From positions 1 to 7,118 of the forward strand of contig DQGV01000386.1 of assembly GCA_003524705.1 (NCBI GenBank): 7,118 bases of DNA, given 5' to 3'. The position numbers and the translations under genes were made by a program. This DNA is from Anaerolineae bacterium (GTDB taxonomy: Bacteria > Chloroflexota > Anaerolineae > Anaerolineales > Villigracilaceae). Position 1 is the first letter of the stretch, and each line of letters starts with the position of its first letter. Shown here piece by piece: positions 1 to 6,261 of this stretch. Below the pieces are notes generated by a model. That model did not search any database, was not told where the DNA came from, and saw only the letters and a program-made list of their open reading frames with translations.

Positions 1-65
1 GAAACTGGAATAAAAAAATATCTATTGAAAGTCTAGAGAAAGATAATCTGGAGAAGATGAAATGA
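1..65 (+). CDS. 3' end of an upstream phage gene (partial, 5' end outside window)
   Basis: One frame is open from the left edge (first full codon at 3) and stops at TGA 63-65, giving a 20-residue C-terminus, NWNKKISIESLEKDNLEKMK. The TGA overlaps the ATG of the next gene as ATGA, the usual sign of translational coupling, and the GGAG that serves the next gene lies inside this tail. The fragment is charged and probably helical. It is too short to assign a family; by position it should be another tail or baseplate gene, which is inference. The other two forward frames close within the first 36 bases. Confidence 0.6.
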   Translation, partial: NWNKKISIESLEKDNLEKMK

Positions 66-1024
66 CAGCATATTATCCAGATTCAATTCCTAGTTATCCA
101 ACCCTTGCTAATGGTGTTGATTATGTTTTAGCTGAACATCAAAACACAAAGCGAGACGAGATTGTTGCGATTGCAACAGAGCTTGGAACAAATCCAAAAA
201 CAATTACAGACGCAACAACCCCAACTGCAACGCCTGATGATGTTGCGCAGTATTTGGACATGGTTGCTACTCAATTAAAGGCAATCCTTGGAGAAAGTAA
301 TTGGTATTCAACACCTAGAGCAAATTTATTTAACTTAGCAAATACAAGGATACATGGTGCTCGGTTAATTTGGAACAGTGTTAACAGTCTATCAGTTGAT
401 ATTGGCTCTTGTTATGCTGAAAATGGGGATTTTATCAACATCACCGGCACTTTGACTGCATCATCACTTAGCCTTAGTAATTCAACTTGGTATCACATTT
501 ATGTTTACTTGAATTCTGGCGTGCCTGCAATGGAGGTTGTTACCACCGCGCCCGTAGCGTGGAAAGGGAGTGCGTACAGTAAAAAAGATGATACGTCGAG
601 GCGTTATGTGGGGAGTGTAAAAACGAACTCAAGCGGTGAAGTAATAAACTTTTTAATGTCGGGGAATCAAATTAGTTATCGTGCTAATTCTATCGTATCA
701 CCATTGCGCGTGTTAAATGGTGGGAGTGCGACATCTGAGACAACTATTGATGCTTCAGGTATCGTTCCAGTAACTGCTCGCATTGCTATTTTGAGAATTT
801 TTAATGGAGCGACCTCCGCCGGCTTTTTTATTACAGGTACATCGGATGACGGTATTACTATAAGTTCTACGGTTGGAGTAACCATTACAGGATTGGGGTC
901 AACAACAGTGTGTCCTCATCCGTTAGATGCTTCACGAGCTCTAACTTACTTGTATAGCACCACCCCTTCGGGCGGCGCTGCGGTAGCCTATGTAGATGTT
1001 TATGGATACATCTTGGAGAGATGA
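62..1024 (+). CDS. Phage tail-fibre/tail-appendage-like structural protein
   Basis: This 320-aa protein is probably a virion appendage (tail fibre or baseplate-associated). Residues 19-45 carry VDYVLAEHQNTKRDEI followed by AIATELGTNP, a short helical signature recurrent at the N-terminus of phage tail-fibre and other structural proteins. Residues 55-80 are a Thr/Pro/Asp-rich link and helix. From about 85 the protein is beta-rich, with a segment near 140-200 (STWYHIYVYL, then a YVGSVKT strand) like the domains in many tail fibres where short strands alternate with Gly/Ser/Thr turns. The C-terminus (300-320, AAVAYVDVYGYILER) is beta-like. No signal peptide or membrane segment is seen, as expected for a virion protein. 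The ATG is preceded by GGAG at 50-53, 8 nt away, and overlaps the upstream stop. The receptor-binding role is inferred; the structural assignment is reasonably firm. Confidence 0.7.
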   Translation: MTAYYPDSIPSYPTLANGVDYVLAEHQNTKRDEIVAIATELGTNPKTITDATTPTATPDDVAQYLDMVATQLKAILGESNWYSTPRANLFNLANTRIHGARLIWNSVNSLSVDIGSCYAENGDFINITGTLTASSLSLSNSTWYHIYVYLNSGVPAMEVVTTAPVAWKGSAYSKKDDTSRRYVGSVKTNSSGEVINFLMSGNQISYRANSIVSPLRVLNGGSATSETTIDASGIVPVTARIAILRIFNGATSAGFFITGTSDDGITISSTVGVTITGLGSTTVCPHPLDASRALTYLYSTTPSGGAAVAYVDVYGYILER

Positions 1025-1027
1025 AAC

Positions 1028-2530
1028 ATGAAAAACCTAATAACTATTTTACTGTTCTTATTACTTGTGCCTTTTACGAAAGTGCAAGCACAGACATTGA
1101 CTGATAGTATCGGTGTAAATGTTCAGCAAACAGGCAGAGTGTTTTATGTGAATAGCCTGACAGGTGTAAATAACACTACCTGCTCACAAGTTAATCCTTG
1201 TAAGACTTTTAATCAAGCCCTTGCTTTAGCACAGGCAGGGGATACGATTTATCTTGAAGGCACTTTTGAACCAATTATGGTTACAAAAGGCGGTTTGACC
1301 ATTGAGGGCATTGGAAGTGGTGCTTATATTGAAGGTGCAAACAGTAATGTATCTCGATGTGTTCAGATTGGGAGCGGTGAATTAAAGCCGACTGCACCTA
1401 ATACGACCATCCGAAATGTGACTGTTAGAAACTGTAGAAGCCATGCGATTATTTCATACTCGCCAAACACAATAGTTGAATATTCCACAATTATTGATAG
1501 TGTGTTAGAGGCTAAGAACGGCGGTTTGTTTGGGTCTTGTATAAAAGGCTCACAAGGGGCGGCGAATATGATAATCCGCTACAACATCGTGATTAGATGT
1601 TGGGGTGAAGGAATTGCGCTCACCATTGTTGAAAGCCTCTTTGCACAGATTTACGGGAATGTTGTTCATAATACCCGTTCGGTTGGAATCTATATTGACA
1701 ACTCAAATAATGTAGAAGTATTCGGAAATATTGTTGTTTGTGACAATCCATTATTCCAACAAAACGGGCAATATTCAGTGGCAATCGGCATGAGCAATGA
1801 GCCATATAATTATTCGCCTTTCTATTGGACGGTTGGAATTTTGAATAATATCAAAATCCATAACAACATCGTGAACGGGTGCAAGGATGGTGTTTATTTC
1901 TTCCGTTATCCCGGTATTAGTGAAGGGGCGAAGAATGTCACTGTTACACACAATACAATTGTCAATACAACTGGCGGAATCGGTTTTGATTCTGGCAACG
2001 GGCAAATTAATCTACAAGTGAGAAATAACATTACGAGAAATGTTTATTTTGCTTCATCGGTTGGTGCATCACAAAGTAACAACCAGCCCGCTAATGCCAA
2101 CACGTTCGCAGTAACCCCAAATGGACTTGATGCAAATACTTATCGCTTACGAACGGAAATTTCCGTTCCTGATTTTGGAATCGGGACTGATTTCTTCGGC
2201 GTAGTCAGAAACAGCCCTATCAGTATCGGGGCGATTGAGTTCATCGGCTCAAATGTGACGTTGACACCTAGTGCGACTTTCAGTGTGCCGACTGTGACGA
2301 ATACTCCGATTTATACAGCAAGCCCAACTATAACGAGGACTATCACGCCAACCCGAACAATGACAAGCACGCCGACTGTGACACGCACGGCAACTGGAAT
2401 TCCGAGTAACACGCCGACACCGCTTGTTATTGGTACACCCTATTTGATGTGTACGGTTGAGCCGATTGGTACACCCTATTTGATGTGTACGGTTGAGCCG
2501 ACAAGAATCGCTTGTGAGATAAAGCCGTGA
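1028..2530 (+). CDS. Secreted right-handed parallel beta-helix protein with Thr/Pro-rich C-terminus
   Basis: This is a 500-aa protein. Residues 1-22 form a Sec signal peptide: MKN, a hydrophobic core ITILLFLLLVPF, and a likely cut after KVQA or VQAQ. Residues 38-80 (VFYVNSLTGVNNTTCS...NPCKTFNQAL...AGDTIYLEGTF) are the typical opening of pectate-lyase-like parallel beta-helix proteins. Residues 80-345 contain many Asn-rich coil repeats (IRNVTVRNC, IYGNVVHNT, IHNNIVNGC, VTHNTIVNT). Residues 387-405 (DFFGVVRNSPISIGAIEF) match the usual closing motif of this family. A Thr/Ser/Pro linker spans 411-466, and two identical IGTPYLMCTVEP units occupy 468-491. No polysaccharide-lyase active site can be assigned by eye. 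GGAG at 1015-1018 precedes the ATG, and the gene sits 3 nt after the tail gene. A signal peptide is odd for a virion component, so it may be a host-derived surface or secreted protein carried as a moron, or a depolymerase-like appendage. Confidence 0.8.
   Translation: MKNLITILLFLLLVPFTKVQAQTLTDSIGVNVQQTGRVFYVNSLTGVNNTTCSQVNPCKTFNQALALAQAGDTIYLEGTFEPIMVTKGGLTIEGIGSGAYIEGANSNVSRCVQIGSGELKPTAPNTTIRNVTVRNCRSHAIISYSPNTIVEYSTIIDSVLEAKNGGLFGSCIKGSQGAANMIIRYNIVIRCWGEGIALTIVESLFAQIYGNVVHNTRSVGIYIDNSNNVEVFGNIVVCDNPLFQQNGQYSVAIGMSNEPYNYSPFYWTVGILNNIKIHNNIVNGCKDGVYFFRYPGISEGAKNVTVTHNTIVNTTGGIGFDSGNGQINLQVRNNITRNVYFASSVGASQSNNQPANANTFAVTPNGLDANTYRLRTEISVPDFGIGTDFFGVVRNSPISIGAIEFIGSNVTLTPSATFSVPTVTNTPIYTASPTITRTITPTRTMTSTPTVTRTATGIPSNTPTPLVIGTPYLMCTVEPIGTPYLMCTVEPTRIACEIKP
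2429..2500. repeat. Perfect 2 x 36-bp in-frame tandem duplication
   Basis: Bases 2429-2464 and 2465-2500 are identical 36-mers that start ATTGGTACACCC and end GTTGAGCCG. The unit is a multiple of three and starts on a codon boundary, so it duplicates IGTPYLMCTVEP (residues 468-479 and 480-491), placing a Cys in each copy, with a further Cys at 496. Perfect identity at third codon positions suggests a recent slippage or duplication event, or an assembly artefact. Confidence 0.95.
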
Positions 2531-3303
2531 AGTTTTGTTTTCCAGATGTGAGTTTCTATCAATATGGATATATTGACCCGCCAAGAGATTGGACGGTAGA
2601 TAGATATATCCGTTTTGATGTAATGCGCCAAATGACCAGCGCGGTGATTATTCGCGCAGGACAAAACCTGTGGAAAGACCGAGCCTTTGATATTTCATGG
2701 AAGGCGGCGAAAGATGCAGGTTTAGCACGTGGGTCATATTGGTTTTATGACTCAAGAGTCCACCCGAAGCGACAGGCTGAATTGTGGGTTGAGGCGTTGG
2801 GTTGGGACTTGGGAGAGTTGCCGCTGTGGTGCGATTTTGAGGACAACTATCAAGGTCAATTTGCTGGATGGAAGCATTGGTTTGATTTCATCGAACGTTT
2901 GAAGGAATTGGTCAGCCATAAGCAGATTGGTATTTATACAGGTTATTACTATTGGTTGGAAAATACGATTGCGAAGGCGATTCCAAAGGCATCGTTAAAT
3001 TATTTCAAACAGTATCCGTTGTGGATTGCGGCTTATAACAATTTTGAGCCGACTGTGCCTGCTCCGTGGACGGATTGGTCGATTTGGCAATACACGGATA
3101 ATGGCGACGGCAAGCCTTATGGCGTGGCGAGTAATAACATTGATTTGAATTATTTCAATGGAAGTGAGGCGGAGTTTTATGAATTTTTTGGAGTGACAAC
3201 CCCACCCCATCCCTCCCCAAATCAAGAGCATGATTTGGAGAGGGAGCATTGGCAAGTGAAAGCGATTTATCAGAATAAAGAAGTTGAATTAAAGGAGAAA
3301 TGA
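2527..3303 (+). CDS. GH25-family lysozyme (phage endolysin, N-acetylmuramidase)
   Basis: This 258-aa enzyme is predicted to cut the MurNAc-beta-1,4-GlcNAc bond of peptidoglycan at the end of infection. The glycoside hydrolase 25 layout is clear: FPDVSFYQ at 5-12 (Asp7), AVIIRAGQ at 39-46, GLARGSYWFYD at 65-75, the catalytic strand LPLWCDFED at 98-106 (Asp103 and Glu105, the DxE pair), IGIYTGYYYW at 134-143, YPLWIAAYN at 163-171, WSIWQYTDNG at 184-193, and NNIDLNYFNG at 203-212 (Asp206). A Pro-rich linker (about 224-233) leads to a short tail, HWQVKAIYQNKEVEL. There is no signal peptide, so export would need a holin or another route. Translation starts at GTG 2527, whose GTGA overlaps the upstream stop; there is only a weak GAG before it. 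The next in-frame Met (residue 33) would lose the DVS motif, so the GTG start is favoured. Confidence 0.92.
   Translation: MKFCFPDVSFYQYGYIDPPRDWTVDRYIRFDVMRQMTSAVIIRAGQNLWKDRAFDISWKAAKDAGLARGSYWFYDSRVHPKRQAELWVEALGWDLGELPLWCDFEDNYQGQFAGWKHWFDFIERLKELVSHKQIGIYTGYYYWLENTIAKAIPKASLNYFKQYPLWIAAYNNFEPTVPAPWTDWSIWQYTDNGDGKPYGVASNNIDLNYFNGSEAEFYEFFGVTTPPHPSPNQEHDLEREHWQVKAIYQNKEVELKEK
3292..3297 (+). promoter_or_regulatory. Ribosome binding site AAGGAG for the 70-aa gene
   Basis: AAGGAG lies 7 nt before the ATG at 3305, within the last codons of the lysozyme gene. It supports the 70-aa reading frame as a real gene. Confidence 0.8.
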
Positions 3304-3304
3304 T

Positions 3305-3517
3305 ATGAGCAATACACCTGTTAGTAATGATGTACCACGCAGAATTGTTTACGAATTAATGACAAAGGAAGAAAAAGAATTATTTAACATAGTTGGCGAA
3401 ATAGAGAAACTAGGTGCACACCCTCTACTGACTGATTGCGTGGTTTTACTCATTGATGCAAGACGCAAATTATCTGATTGGGTAGACCTTGAAAGTTCAA
3501 ATAATAAGGAGATTTGA
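3305..3517 (+). CDS. Small helical phage protein, function unknown
   Basis: This 70-aa protein is probably cytoplasmic: it has no signal peptide, and the most hydrophobic stretch (CVVLLIDAR, 45-53) is too short for a membrane span. Two helices are likely, at about 19-37 (LMTKEEKELFNIVGEIEKL) and 41-62 (LLTDCVVLLIDARRKLSDWVD), with a short turn at GAHP, so the fold should be a helical hairpin. The ATG follows the lysozyme stop by 1 nt and has a strong AAGGAG. It sits between lysozyme and an SH3-like protein, so a lysis-related role is possible, but it does not look like a holin. The pattern of an N-terminal Arg/Tyr, 'TKEEKELF', then a hairpin is loosely like the small Acb2/Tad1 nucleotide-sponge proteins. 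The protein is shorter, and I do not assign that function. Confidence 0.75.
   Translation: MSNTPVSNDVPRRIVYELMTKEEKELFNIVGEIEKLGAHPLLTDCVVLLIDARRKLSDWVDLESSNNKEI
3506..3511 (+). promoter_or_regulatory. Ribosome binding site AAGGAG that fixes the start at 3519
   Basis: AAGGAG sits 7 nt before ATG 3519. The same frame is open upstream to a TTG at 3489, but that codon has no comparable site and would add ten residues read out of frame from the previous gene. ATG 3519 is therefore the likely start. Confidence 0.8.
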
Positions 3518-3518
3518 T

Positions 3519-3896
3519 ATGTACGAATATAAAACCACTTGGACTAAGGGAATGAACACTCGACCTAACCATAATGTAAATAATGCGCCTAATGGCACAG
3601 TTGCTTATGGTGAAACTGTGAAGGGCGTTGAGTTATGGACGGCTACGGCTGATGGAAGCAATGTTAAGAAAGGCGACCAATGGGTGCGTTTGGAATCGAA
3701 CGTTACAAAGTGGGTTGCTGTAATTCACATGGGTACTGTGTATGGGATTGTTAAGTTAATTGGTGAAAACCCTGAACCTGAACCAGACCCTGAGCCGACA
3801 CCCGTTGAGTTGTACCCTGACTTTATGATTGGTCCCGTTGATAAAACAGGTCAACCATTAGCACCTGCGAAGCGATACAGAGTCGTTGAAGAATAA
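3519..3896 (+). CDS. SH3-like domain protein, possible cell-wall-binding lysis partner
   Basis: This 125-aa protein starts at ATG 3519, 1 nt after the previous stop. Residues 10-80 resemble a bacterial SH3 (SH3b) domain. KGMNTRPNHN (10-19) takes the place of the usual 'LNVRSGPS'. It is followed by NAPNGTVAYGETVKG (22-36), then GDQWVRLES (52-60) and KWVAVIHMGTVYGIVKL (64-80) as the final strands. An acidic Pro linker, EPEPDPEPTP (86-95), joins it to a 30-residue tail, VELYPDFMIGPVDKTGQP then AKRYRVVEE. There is no signal peptide or catalytic motif. SH3b domains commonly bind peptidoglycan and often sit on endolysins. Here the domain is a separate product two genes after the lysozyme, which suggests a separately encoded binding subunit; that is inference. 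A virion role is an alternative. The stop overlaps the next ATG by one base (TAATG). Confidence 0.7.
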   Translation: MYEYKTTWTKGMNTRPNHNVNNAPNGTVAYGETVKGVELWTATADGSNVKKGDQWVRLESNVTKWVAVIHMGTVYGIVKLIGENPEPEPDPEPTPVELYPDFMIGPVDKTGQPLAPAKRYRVVEE

Positions 3897-4813
3897 TGAT
3901 AGATTATCAAATCACTGCTGTTTATGAAGATAAACAGAAAGAATTAACTCGTCTTTATCCACGCCCTGATAAAAATTTGAGCGTAGATTTATCTGCTGGG
4001 GATTGGTGGCGGGTGAGGCATGACTTTGAACGCTTCGATCATGGATTTCAAGAGAAGCCGTTTAAGTATGGTAAACCACGTCAGCTGTTAGGTGGATATG
4101 AGCAGAAAGACCCAATGCCACAGACTCAAATGACATGGCAGTTGCCGCGCTCCGATGGTGGCTTTACGCCATTCACTAAGGCATGGCAGTTTTTGTATTA
4201 TGAATTGCTCGAATGGGCGATTGGCGGAAGGCTTGAAAAAGGAAAGCCGACTGGCAGATATTGGCAGAAGATAAACGGCAAGAAGGTTTATGTAAAAGAC
4301 AATCCTTATGCGAGGGTTGAGTACACGCCTTACTCGATGATGGAAGTTTGGGAAGATTTATTCAGTGACAGTGTGGCACTGACCGATGGACATGCGTTTG
4401 ATAATGGGCGTGCTGATTATGTGCAGGGCAGGAATCTATCTGCTCCGCCGATGGATATAAAGCGTTTGCTATTTGGTCATACGGTGTTAAATAAAATTGG
4501 CATTGATGGCAAGTACACCATGTATGAGGCACTTGACCCACGCTTTCCGCCGCTGACTTTGAATTGGATACTTACGAATAAGCCACATTTGATTCAGTGG
4601 ACGAATGAAATTGGCTGTGAGGATAATCAGAAGTTAGCTGATGGTCGTTGGGTGGTGGCGATGTTCCCGAAATTCAAACCTGCCTGTGATTACTTTGGAT
4701 GGGAACGTGTAGGTGTGCCTTATTTTGTTTTAGGGCATGGTGGCTGGAATATTGTTGAAACTGAACGGTTGATGAAGCTAAAAACGGCTGAGTATACGCC
4801 GTATGTGCCGTGA
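3896..4813 (+). CDS. Trp-rich phage protein of unknown function
   Basis: I do not recognise this 305-aa protein. It has no signal peptide, no membrane segment and no clear catalytic motif. It is rich in aromatics, with 12 Trp (for example GDWWRVRHD at 35-43, AWQFLYYELLEWAIGG at 96-111, RYWQKINGKK at 121-130). The C-terminal half has ordered-looking strands (RWVVAMFPKF at 251-260, VPYFVLGHGGWNIVETERL at 274-292). The N-terminus, YQITAVYEDKQKEL (4-17), echoes the lysozyme C-terminus WQVKAIYQNKEVEL, with shared pattern xQhxAhYxxKxxEL, followed by LYPRPD. The preceding SH3-like protein also has VELYPD, so these late proteins may share a short module. The start is coupled to the upstream stop (TAATG) and has only a weak GAAGAA before it. 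As the last late gene it could act in lysis, host-surface binding or particle structure; none of these can be chosen from sequence alone. Confidence 0.75.
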   Translation: MIDYQITAVYEDKQKELTRLYPRPDKNLSVDLSAGDWWRVRHDFERFDHGFQEKPFKYGKPRQLLGGYEQKDPMPQTQMTWQLPRSDGGFTPFTKAWQFLYYELLEWAIGGRLEKGKPTGRYWQKINGKKVYVKDNPYARVEYTPYSMMEVWEDLFSDSVALTDGHAFDNGRADYVQGRNLSAPPMDIKRLLFGHTVLNKIGIDGKYTMYEALDPRFPPLTLNWILTNKPHLIQWTNEIGCEDNQKLADGRWVVAMFPKFKPACDYFGWERVGVPYFVLGHGGWNIVETERLMKLKTAEYTPYVP

Positions 4814-4818
4814 AATTA

Positions 4819-6036
4819 TTAGGTTTTGTTATATTCATAACATCTTTCACATGCGTATTGACCGTCATCTAACTTTATTAAGTTTCTATCAATAATGTCT
4901 TTTACATTTCTAAATACATGCTCGCAAAAAACACATTTTTCACCAATGTATTTCGATAGGGTGACTTCGTATAATCCACTTATATTCTCTTGTGTAATCT
5001 TAACAATTGAACCCAATGACGTTTCAGTCACATCTTCAATTTTCGGTAAATTGAAAATACCATAATAGGTAATATCAAGTTCTTCATCTGTTAGGTGGGT
5101 ATATCCTTGCGTGACTTGGATGTTGACGTGACGTGCGGCTTCTTGGGCTTTCTTTAGATTGTTTGTAGCGCGGAGAACTTTTGTGACAAAGTAATGCCTG
5201 AATGTATGTGGGGTGATGGTGCCGACTTTTTCTGTTCCTAGTATTTTTTCAACCCATTCTTCAACGATATTTCTGCCCGTTGTGGTGGTGATTGGCTTTA
5301 TTTTTTTTCCTGCACCTTTGTCGTGACGTGCAAAAAGGGGAAGTGATGCCAGAGGGCGACCCGAACCACCATCCAGTGAGGAGCGATGCGATAGATATTC
5401 TTTTATGTAGGTTATCGAGCGATTTGAAAATCGAACGACTGCTTGTTTGTCACCTTTGCCGATGATTATCGTTTTTTGGTTGGTCCAGTCAATTGAACCT
5501 CTTAATAGGTTGCAGGCTTCATGGACCCGCAAGCCGGTATCAGCTAAACTAATAAGAAAGGCGCGGTCTCGAAGTGAGATTAAATCAGTAGATGTATTTT
5601 TTTCGATTTCTGAAATTAGTTTCTCGATGTCTGTTTGGTCAAAGTAGGGTATGCGTTGACCTTGCGTGCGGGTATTGTGTTTGACGATGTATTCAAGGCG
5701 TTGGAAATTGATTTTGACCAGGTCATGTGCAGCGCAATATTTTAGAAGCCCGACCAAGGCGGTGACGTAGATTTCTTCGGTGTTAACTTGATAATCTTTT
5801 AGACTTTCGATAAAGCCTTCGGCAACAAGTTCGTTGATTCTGTTAATGGGGAGCTTGTCCGGGTTGACATTTTTTGTCAACAAGAATTCTTTGAAACGGT
5901 CTAAGCCCTTTTTATATGTGCGTGCGGTCTCTTCTGAGCGAGAACGTTTCACGCTACTAAGGTACTGGTTTATGGCTTGGGAAATGGTTTTTTCAGTCAT
6001 ATTGTTGGTTATGGTAGGAATACTTACCGAAAGCAT
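4819..6036 (-). CDS. Tyrosine recombinase/integrase with C-terminal Cys4 extension
   Basis: This 405-aa site-specific recombinase is probably the phage integrase. Residues 15-120 form the SAM-like core-binding domain (TISQAINQYLSSVKRSRSEE...). The catalytic domain is complete: Arg170 in ADTGLRVHEACNLL, Lys194 in IIGKGDKQAVV, His277 and Arg280 in TPHTFRHYFVT, His303 in AARHVN, and nucleophile Tyr312 in QGYTHL, nine residues after His303 as in XerC/XerD. Typical XerC/D proteins are near 300 aa. This one continues for about 80 residues and ends with CVFC (368-371) and CERC (396-399), 24 residues apart, resembling a zinc ribbon. The frame starts at ATG 6036, 12 nt after the upstream stop, but lacks a good ribosome site. 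ATG 6000 (Met13) is an alternative that keeps the whole domain. The gene is last in the leftward operon and faces the late genes with a 5-bp gap. Confidence 0.93.
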   Translation of the reverse strand: MLSVSIPTITNNMTEKTISQAINQYLSSVKRSRSEETARTYKKGLDRFKEFLLTKNVNPDKLPINRINELVAEGFIESLKDYQVNTEEIYVTALVGLLKYCAAHDLVKINFQRLEYIVKHNTRTQGQRIPYFDQTDIEKLISEIEKNTSTDLISLRDRAFLISLADTGLRVHEACNLLRGSIDWTNQKTIIIGKGDKQAVVRFSNRSITYIKEYLSHRSSLDGGSGRPLASLPLFARHDKGAGKKIKPITTTTGRNIVEEWVEKILGTEKVGTITPHTFRHYFVTKVLRATNNLKKAQEAARHVNIQVTQGYTHLTDEELDITYYGIFNLPKIEDVTETSLGSIVKITQENISGLYEVTLSKYIGEKCVFCEHVFRNVKDIIDRNLIKLDDGQYACERCYEYNKT

Positions 6037-6048
6037 TATATCAGAAAG

Positions 6049-6261
6049 CTAGGAATGCACTTCCCCTTCGATAGAAAGTGTGGCTTTGCTTATATTGCGT
6101 TCTACAAGTATTTCATCATCTTCTTGTAGAATCATACAATCTCTTGAGTCAGCAGAAAAGCCGAGAGTGACAAATACTCCCCTTTTCATTACTCTTATAA
6201 TCTTTCTGCCAGCATGTATGTCGCCGACTATTAGGTCTTTCGCTGGAATTGAAATTTCCAT
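6049..6261 (-). CDS. Small beta-rich phage protein, function unknown
   Basis: This 70-aa protein is not assigned to a family. Alternating hydrophobic and charged residues (LIVGDIHAGRKIIRVMKR, VFVTLGF, CMILQEDDEILVER, ATLSIEGEV) predict five or six short beta strands and a small barrel-like fold. The 'hxhGD...GRxIhxV...hhV.L' pattern is common in small phage proteins with an SH3-like shape. No Cys pair, signal peptide or membrane segment is present; the single Cys is at 42. The ATG overlaps the stop of the 96-aa gene by one base (TAATG), with AAGG about 10 nt upstream, and the integrase begins 12 nt after its stop. It is therefore co-translated with both neighbours, and a role linked to integrase or early control is possible but unproven. 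Confidence 0.75.
   Translation of the reverse strand: MEISIPAKDLIVGDIHAGRKIIRVMKRGVFVTLGFSADSRDCMILQEDDEILVERNISKATLSIEGEVHS

Noticed and set aside
2260..2425. Thr/Pro repeat tract as proof of a Chloroflexota host
   Set aside because: The linker style is common there but not exclusive, and one mobile gene may not reflect the host. Kept as a hint only.
2249..2584. 111-aa minus-strand open frame opposite the Thr/Pro-rich segment
   Set aside because: It is the reverse reading of ACN/CCN-rich repeats (Arg/Cys/Ser-rich product with a duplicated stretch), has no ribosome site and crosses the lysozyme start.
3489..3518. Longer TTG start for the SH3-like protein
   Set aside because: The extra ten residues overlap the previous gene in another frame and lack a ribosome site, while ATG 3519 has AAGGAG at ideal spacing.
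3763..3815. EPEPDPEPTP-coding repeat as a functional DNA repeat
   Set aside because: The bases are imperfect CCTGA/CCAGA-type repeats explained by an ordinary acidic Pro linker between domains.
4827..4842. Inverted repeat TGTTAT-ATTC-ATAACA near the convergent stops, as a terminator or recombinase site
   Set aside because: It has only six mostly A-T pairs, no T-run and lies inside the integrase 3' end. It is too weak to call as a terminator, and no paired core site is visible to call it attP.
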